Shown piece by piece: positions 38,729 through 43,411 of a stretch of 43,411 bases of DNA. The number at the start of each line of letters is the position of its first letter. The stretch's first letter is position 1. The notes beneath the pieces are model-generated. The model saw only the letters and a program-made list of their open reading frames with translations, had not been told where the DNA came from and did no database searches. Both the position numbers and the translations under genes were made by a program. The stretch comes from Parafannyhessea umbonata (GTDB lineage: Bacteria > Actinomycetota > Coriobacteriia > Coriobacteriales > Atopobiaceae): positions 1 to 43,411 of the forward strand of contig NZ_JABAGR010000011.1 of the NCBI RefSeq assembly GCF_012844235.1, read 5' to 3'.

Positions 38729-39448
38729 TCATTTCTTTTTTGCACGCTCGAGCAATCTCTCGTATCCCTCTGAGAAGCGCCGGCCTTCGGGGCCGGAGAA
38801 GTCGCTCGCGGGTACGACGCCATGCTCGTCGGACACGAGGAACGCCTCGTCGAAGTCGATGCGACGACCCTGGACCTTCTCCAGAAGGTCATCAACGTAT
38901 TTGATGTGAATGCCCATCGTCTTCGCCAGGTCGGTGACCAAAGAGACGGCGCCGGCGGGCACCATGCCCGGAGCCCCCTCCCGGATGAGGGTTCCTTCGC
39001 TCGCGAGCCACAGTGCCTCGGGGGCGACGCCGACCTCCTCCGCCTCGCGGCGCGCGAGGTCGGCACGGGCACAGAGCGCAGCCAGGCGCGTGTCCTCAAG
39101 CTCCTCATAGGGACCGACGGACATCGCGGCTCGACCCTCCGTGTCAACAATCATCATGAGCACGCCGTCAGGGTTGGCCGCCGCCCCGTCTCCCAACGTC
39201 CACTCGATATGCTGCTTCGCCCAGGCAACAAGCTCCTTTTGTACCCTCCTTGTGCGCGTATGGCGCGCCCCAAGGGCCCTGAGGTGTCTGTTCTCAAGCG
39301 GAAGCGTCTTATTCGAAAGCCGCCACCTACAAACGATTGCAGGTTGTCCAAGCATGAACTCGCCATCATTGAGATCTGCGTCCGGCACACTTACCTCCTT
39401 GATCGAATGCTCGTCCATCCAGTGTACCCACAGCCCGTCGAATGGCAT
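38729..39448 (-). CDS. Divergent aminotransferase class IV-like protein
   Basis: About 239 residues from ATG 39448; the start is uncertain because no clear ribosome site is seen (alternative ATG ten codons in). The C-terminal part MGIHIKYVDDLLEKVQGRRIDFDEAFLVSDEHGVVPASDFSGPEGRRFSEGYERLLE follows the class IV PLP aminotransferase pattern (D-E-A/V-F-L-x-x...V-x-P-V-x-x-I...G-x-G). The usual pyridoxal lysine region and the N-terminal domain of BCAT/D-AAT are not recognisable, so it may be catalytically inactive. Upstream of nifJ on the same strand, 238 bases away, and divergent from the LuxR regulator, which may control it. Confidence 0.65.
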   Translation of the reverse strand: MPFDGLWVHWMDEHSIKEVSVPDADLNDGEFMLGQPAIVCRWRLSNKTLPLENRHLRALGARHTRTRRVQKELVAWAKQHIEWTLGDGAAANPDGVLMMIVDTEGRAAMSVGPYEELEDTRLAALCARADLARREAEEVGVAPEALWLASEGTLIREGAPGMVPAGAVSLVTDLAKTMGIHIKYVDDLLEKVQGRRIDFDEAFLVSDEHGVVPASDFSGPEGRRFSEGYERLLERAKKK

Positions 39449-39680
39449 TTGGCCCCGGCGCTCACATGTAGTCTTTTTGAGCGTGTCAAAGACTATCGAA
39501 AGAAAGAAGGTTTCTGGCAGATACCTTCCAACGTGCGGAGCGGCAGCCGTGGCATTCGGATGTGATTGACACCACATGCGCGTCGGACTTTCGAAAAACC
39601 CAACAAGATATGCCAGAATGGCTAGCATTCATCGGTCAGACAGCTTTTCTGTTGGCTTATGTTGCTGCGGAGGTGTGGAT

Positions 39681-40667
39681 TTGAGCTCTCTCATCTTTAC
39701 GTACACCATCGTTGTTCTGTGTGTCTGCCTCAGCACGGCTTCGATTTCGATTGCGGCTTATATAGTCTCAAGACGGCTCAAATACATTCCGCAGGCGCTC
39801 TTCTTCATTGCCTACTTCGTCGAGCTGACCCAGATCTTTGGGGGCGAGTGGCTTCTTCAGAACGTCGGAACGGTTACAGCGGCGAACTACTATGCGGTCG
39901 ATGAGCCCGCGTTCAGAATACTGATCGGAGCCGTCATCCTCGCCTGCTTCTGGCAAATCGTGTTCGGCATCATCGATGTGCGCGAACCGCGTCGAATAGT
40001 CCTGCCGACGATTGCGCTCTGCGTGGCCCAAGCGTTGATCCTGCTTCTACTCCCCTATGGCCCGCTGCGCCAATGGCTCTTCTACACCATGCGGCAGGTC
40101 TCCATACTCAGCTGCCTTGGATATGCCTTCTGGCTCTATCGCTCGAACAAGGACGAGGTATTCCAGCATCGCATGGTAAAGAGACAGCCCATATTCCTGG
40201 TACTTCTCGTCTTTACCATCTCTATCGTCTGCGAGGACACCTACGTTATCCTGCTTGCGCCCATCCCCACGGCAAACAGCCCGCTTACCGGCGTCTTCCT
40301 CTCGAGCCGCAACATATCCGAGAACCTGATGATGATCTTCGTCGCGGCGATCACCATCTACCAGACCGTGCGGGACCTTGCGCTTCGCTTCAACGAGCCT
40401 CCCGAGGTCCAGGTCGACGCCAAAAAGCACAATACCTCACTCGCGGAGCACATCGAGGACAGGCTTCCCGCATACGCCCAGCTCCATAAGCTCTCAAAGC
40501 GCGAGCGAGAAATACTTGCCCTTGTGGTCGAGGGAAAGTCCAACCGTGAGATCGCATCAGAACTGATACTTGCTGAGGGGACCATCAAGACGCATCTTCA
40601 CAACATCATGAAGAAGTGCGGACAGTCTAACCGCGACGACCTTAAGAAGGATTTCTGGCGCAGCTAG
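39681..40667 (+). CDS. LuxR-family transcriptional regulator with multi-span membrane sensor domain
   Basis: 328 residues from TTG 39681, chosen because GCGGAGGTG lies 7-8 bases upstream; the upstream ATG codons have no site. Six to seven membrane spans occupy residues 1-235 (for example IFTYTIVVLCVCLSTASISIAAYIV, IPQALFFIAYFVELTQIF, FRILIGAVILACFWQIVFG). The C-terminal HTH is a classical LuxR domain, about residues 267-322: LSKREREILALVVEGKSNREIASELILAEGTIKTHLHNIMKKCG. Membrane-bound one-component LuxR regulators are numerous in Coriobacteriia, and AguR, activator of agmatine catabolism in streptococci and lactococci, has the same general design. It ends 98 bases before the convergent stop of carbamate kinase. 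Confidence 0.93.
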   Translation: MSSLIFTYTIVVLCVCLSTASISIAAYIVSRRLKYIPQALFFIAYFVELTQIFGGEWLLQNVGTVTAANYYAVDEPAFRILIGAVILACFWQIVFGIIDVREPRRIVLPTIALCVAQALILLLLPYGPLRQWLFYTMRQVSILSCLGYAFWLYRSNKDEVFQHRMVKRQPIFLVLLVFTISIVCEDTYVILLAPIPTANSPLTGVFLSSRNISENLMMIFVAAITIYQTVRDLALRFNEPPEVQVDAKKHNTSLAEHIEDRLPAYAQLHKLSKREREILALVVEGKSNREIASELILAEGTIKTHLHNIMKKCGQSNRDDLKKDFWRS

Positions 40668-40689
40668 GCACGGTTCCACGCACGAAGAA

Positions 40690-40720
40690 GGGAGGGCCGC
40701 GACCAAGTCGCGACCCTCCC
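40690..40720. terminator. Convergent terminator between the LuxR gene and carbamate kinase
   Basis: GGGAGGG..GCGAC and GTCGC..CCCTCCC pair around CAA with one internal mismatch pair (CC/GA). It lies about 25-50 bases beyond each stop and can serve both strands; there is no long U-tract. Confidence 0.65.
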
Positions 40721-40765
40721 AATGTCTTCAGACAGTATGTCTTGAAACGCCTATGCGGTCAGTAC

Positions 40766-41734
40766 CTATGCGTGGATGCGGGTACCAGAGAGACCGGCCA
40801 TAGCCTCGGCGGCCTTCTCGAGCGAGCCGATGATGCAGACGCGGCCGGGGCGAGACTCGGCGAACTTGATGCCGGCCTTGACCTTGGGCTCCATGGAGCC
40901 CTTGCCGAACTGGCCCTCCTCGACGTACTTCTTGGCCTCGTCGACGGTGATGTCCTCGAGGTCCTTCTGGTCGGGCTTGCCGAAGTTGATGGCGACGTGG
41001 TCGACGGCGGTCAGCAGGACGAGCATGTCGGCGGAGCAGTCCTCGGCGAGGAGCTCGCCGCCCATGTCCTTGTCGATGACGGCAGCGACGCCCTTGTAGG
41101 TACCCTTGTCGGTGTAGTCACGGACGACGGGGATTCCGCCGCCACCGCAGGCGATGACGATGAACTCGTTGTCGAGGAGGTTGAGGATGCTCTCGTACTC
41201 GACAATCTTCTTGGGCTGCGGGGAAGCGACAACGCGACGATAGCCGCGGCCGGAGTCCTCGACCATGGTCCAGTCGGGGTGCTTCTCGAGCTCGGCGTCG
41301 GCCTCCTCCTTGCTCATGAAGGCTCCGATGGGCTTGGTGGGGTTCTTGAACGCCGGGTCATCGGGGTCGACCTCAATCTGGGTCACGACGGAAGCGACGT
41401 GCCAGCGCTTGTACTCCTTGTGCATGGCAGCGCCGATGGCCTGCTGCAGGTGGTAGCCGATGTAGCCCTGGGACATCGCGCCGCACTCGGGGAGGTCCAT
41501 GGCAGGGATCTTCGCCGGGTCATCCTTGTGGGCGTAGGCGAACGCGTTCTGGATCATGCCGACCTGCGGGCCGTTGCCGTGGGTGATGATGATCTCGTTG
41601 CCCTGCTCGATAACCTTGAGCAGCGTCGGGGCGGCTGCGCGGACCTTGGCGATCTGCTCCTCGGGGGTGTTGCCGAGGGCGTTGCCACCGAGGGCGATGA
41701 CGACGCGGTTAGGCTTGCCAAATGCCTTGGACAC
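40766..41734 (-). CDS. arcC: Carbamate kinase
   Basis: 322 residues; GTG start behind TAGGAGGATAA. Converts carbamoyl phosphate and ADP to ATP, CO2 and ammonia. Hallmarks: RVVIALGGNALGNTPEEQ, ITHGNGPQVGMIQNAF, MSQGYIGYHLQQAI, VASPQPKKIVE, FIVIACGGGGIPVV, VIDKDMGGELLAEDCSADMLVLLTAVDHVAINF and GSMEPKVKAGIKFAE. It is the only obvious kinase for carbamoyl phosphate made by the agmatine pathway, so it probably serves as AguC though it lies 8 kb from ptcA. Monocistronic, with a terminator shared with the LuxR gene. Confidence 0.97.
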   Translation of the reverse strand: MSKAFGKPNRVVIALGGNALGNTPEEQIAKVRAAAPTLLKVIEQGNEIIITHGNGPQVGMIQNAFAYAHKDDPAKIPAMDLPECGAMSQGYIGYHLQQAIGAAMHKEYKRWHVASVVTQIEVDPDDPAFKNPTKPIGAFMSKEEADAELEKHPDWTMVEDSGRGYRRVVASPQPKKIVEYESILNLLDNEFIVIACGGGGIPVVRDYTDKGTYKGVAAVIDKDMGGELLAEDCSADMLVLLTAVDHVAINFGKPDQKDLEDITVDEAKKYVEEGQFGKGSMEPKVKAGIKFAESRPGRVCIIGSLEKAAEAMAGLSGTRIHA

Positions 41735-42051
41735 TTTATCCTCCTATGCCTAATGACTTAAGGCGACGCCTTCGCGCCGCCCTCCTAATCGGAGATTAGA
41801 CTATACCGCGTTTCTCAAGATTGTGTAGGGGTTTTTCTCGTTTCTATAAACGGTAGCAAATTCGTTTTCAAAGGTAGACGGCTGTTTTCCAAGATATGCA
41901 GATGGATACACTGATAAATTATTCCAATATTTGGAATCAATCATGGAGCGTTAAGTCACTCTGGTGCTAGGAATGTTAAGTATATGCGACTCGGGACGGA
42001 AAGCCCGTTCTCCCCAGGGGCACGGCGGGACGCAACAGCTACCATGGGCAT
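41735..42051. other. 317-base divergent gap between arcC and gluQRS
   Basis: AT-rich core 41800-41990 with many A/T runs and likely promoters for both genes (TATAGT on the minus strand near 41800; TATATG near 41980 on the plus strand). CCAATATTTGG at 41925-41935 is an 11-base palindrome. No gene or RNA recognised. Confidence 0.5.
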
Positions 42052-43050
42052 ATGGATACCTCGACTCACAAATCATGCGACATGGACTGCGCGCCGGAGC
42101 GGCGCCCCGTCGTTGGACGCTTTGCCCCGACGCCGTCCGGCAAGATACACCTTGGCAACGTCTTCTCGGCGCTCATGGCGTGGGCTTCCGTCAGGTCGGC
42201 TGGCGGCAAGATAATTCTTCGCATAGAGGATCTTGACCCGCGAGCGCAGGATCAGCGGGTGGCCGACGACCTCATGAGGGACTACGAGTGGCTTGGCCTC
42301 TCCTGGGACGAAGGGCCGTACTATCAGAGCAGGCGGACGGACGCCTATCAGGAGGCTCTGGAGACGCTTGGCGACAGGGGGCTTACCTACCCTTGTTTTT
42401 GCTCGCGCGCAGAGCTTCACGCGGCAAGCGCGCCCCATGCTGCCGACGGCACGTTCGTGTACCAGGGAACGTGCAGGGGGCTGACTCCGGAGCAGATTGC
42501 CAAGAAGTCCAAGAGGCGCAACCCCGCCATCAGGCTCATGGTTCCCGACGAAAGCTCCCCGCTCGCGCGGATCACCGTTGTCGACCGCGTGTATGGGACC
42601 TATAGCGAGAACCTCGCGCGAGACTGCGGCGACTTTCTGATCAGGAGAAGCGATGGCGTGTTCGCCTATCAGCTTGCCGTGGTCGTGGACGACGGCCTGA
42701 TGGGCGTGACCGAGGTCGTAAGGGGCAGGGACCTCCTTCCCTCCGCCGCGAGGCAGACGTATCTTGGCGGGCTGCTGGGGTTTGACCGACACGAATACTC
42801 ACACGTCCCACTCCTGATGGGACCAGACGGCCACCGTCTCTCGAAAAGAAACCTCGACACGGACGTAGCGAGCCTTCGTGATGACGGCATGGACGCGAAG
42901 ACCATAATTGGCCGACTGGCAGAGGCCGTGGGAATCGCCGAGCTGGGCGAGAGCCTGACCGCAGACGAGTTCGCGCGCAGATTCTCTTGGGAAGACATCC
43001 GGGCACACAAAAGTGACGTGGTAGTGGACGAGAACTTCTTTCTAAAGTAG
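42052..43050 (+). CDS. gluQ: Glutamyl-queuosine tRNA(Asp) synthetase
   Basis: 332 residues. Transfers activated glutamate to queuosine-34 of tRNA-Asp. It is a truncated GluRS lacking the anticodon-binding domain. Nucleotide-binding signature GRFAPTPSGKIHLGN (HIGH-like), LRIEDLDPRAQ, the zinc motif CFC...FVYQGTC, FAYQLAVVVDDGLMGVTEVVRGRDLL, and HRLSKRNLDTD (KMSKS-like) are all present. The C-terminal extension of about 30 residues is ordinary for this branch. The start is uncertain: no good ribosome site precedes ATG 42052. Its substrate tRNA-Asp is present twice at the start of the window. tRNA-Ser follows 50 bases later. Confidence 0.95.
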   Translation: MDTSTHKSCDMDCAPERRPVVGRFAPTPSGKIHLGNVFSALMAWASVRSAGGKIILRIEDLDPRAQDQRVADDLMRDYEWLGLSWDEGPYYQSRRTDAYQEALETLGDRGLTYPCFCSRAELHAASAPHAADGTFVYQGTCRGLTPEQIAKKSKRRNPAIRLMVPDESSPLARITVVDRVYGTYSENLARDCGDFLIRRSDGVFAYQLAVVVDDGLMGVTEVVRGRDLLPSAARQTYLGGLLGFDRHEYSHVPLLMGPDGHRLSKRNLDTDVASLRDDGMDAKTIIGRLAEAVGIAELGESLTADEFARRFSWEDIRAHKSDVVVDENFFLK

Positions 43051-43100
43051 ATGTTGTGAGTTTGGCCCAATGTGGGGTATTATTGCCAAGCACGATGTTT

Positions 43101-43191
43101 GGAGAGCTGACCGAGAGGCCGAAGGTGCTCGCCTGCTAAGCGAGTATAGGACCAAATCCTATCTGGGGTTCGAATCCCCAGCTCTCCGCCA
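43101..43191 (+). tRNA. tRNA-Ser (GCT)
   Basis: Class II tRNA: acceptor GGAGAGC/GCTCTCC, anticodon loop CTGCTAA (anticodon GCT) on stem CTCGC/GCGAG, a long variable arm (TATAGGACCAAATCCTAT), T loop TTCGAAT, discriminator G and encoded CCA (43189-43191). Confidence 0.97.
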
Positions 43192-43200
43192 GACGATTCG

Positions 43201-43240
43201 GACCCAATCAAAGAAATTTGATTGGGTCTTTTCTTTTTCG
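43201..43240 (+). terminator. Rho-independent terminator of tRNA-Ser
   Basis: GACCCAATCAAA and TTTGATTGGGTC form a perfect 12-bp stem with loop GAAA (43201-43228), then TTTTCTTTTTC. Confidence 0.93.
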
Positions 43241-43332
43241 CAGGTAAATCGATTAAATCGCAATCTATTCCAAAAAGTTTGAAATTCTCCCTTGACGCGG
43301 TTTCCCATCAGTGGCATTTTAATTACTGCAAT

Positions 43333-43409
43333 GCGGCGTTACCTCAGCTGGATAGAGGGTCTGACTACGAATCAGAACGTCATAGGTTCGAATCCTATAC
43401 GCCGCACCA
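43333..43409 (+). tRNA. tRNA-Arg (ACG)
   Basis: Acceptor GCGGCGT/ACGCCGC, D stem, anticodon stem TCTGA/TCAGA with loop CTACGAA (anticodon ACG; A34 is expected to become inosine), T loop TTCGAAT, discriminator A and encoded CCA (43407-43409). Two bases from the window end. Confidence 0.97.
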
Positions 43410-43411
43410 GA

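Overview
The window looks like a chromosomal segment of a high-GC, host-associated anaerobe. My best placement is class Coriobacteriia (Olsenella/Atopobium-like), inferred from the base composition, the fermentative gene set (pyruvate:ferredoxin oxidoreductase, agmatine deiminase pathway, carbamate kinase), the membrane-embedded LuxR regulator and Ltp-type surface domains. Genes are dense, mostly on the minus strand, and use ATG, GTG and TTG starts behind strong GGAGG-type ribosome sites.

Layout. 1-5.2 kb: two identical tRNA-Asp genes, a single-pass membrane protein, then recR, ybaB and dnaX in the usual dnaX-ybaB-recR order. 5.2-9.9 kb: a DUF559/AbiEi-like orphan, deoC, an Hsp20 chaperone, a small protein, a DedA membrane protein and the small SRP RNA. 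10-12.3 kb: a visibly AT-richer block with two membrane-anchored proteins, one joining zinc-ribbon-like repeats to two Ltp domains. 12.4-17.9 kb, plus strand: adenine deaminase, a membrane protein, the two-gene AmmeMemoRadiSam cassette and a small GNAT. 18-23.8 kb: a frameshifted esterase, pgi, a UDG-like orphan, thioredoxin, a PAP2 phosphatase and a YfcE-type phosphoesterase. 23.9-27.3 kb: a LytTR/LytS two-component pair translationally coupled to a glycosyltransferase. 27.4-33 kb: the agmatine deiminase cluster (putrescine carbamoyltransferase, antiporter, agmatine deiminase, second paralogous permease). 33.5-43.4 kb: nagA, nifJ, a degenerate class-IV aminotransferase-like protein, a transmembrane LuxR regulator, carbamate kinase, gluQRS, tRNA-Ser and tRNA-Arg.

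How the genes work together. Agmatine taken up in exchange for putrescine is deiminated to N-carbamoylputrescine, phosphorolysed to putrescine plus carbamoyl phosphate, and the carbamoyl phosphate is used by carbamate kinase to make ATP. The kinase lies about 8 kb upstream of the rest on the same strand, next to a transmembrane LuxR regulator of the architecture used by AguR in other bacteria. Adenine deaminase, deoC, nagA and pgi supply nucleoside and amino-sugar salvage, feeding glycolysis and PFOR.

The most unusual signals are not genes. (1) A 14-base word, GGGCGAGAAGRACG, and its 10-base core recur throughout the window far more often than composition predicts. Copies lie in coding and non-coding DNA, and several are paired as hairpins, which resembles a DNA-uptake-sequence family. 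(2) Arrays of an 11-base unit (about AGCYGCAAGGC), three units each and exactly phased, lie at or just after the stop codons of at least four genes, always in the sense orientation.
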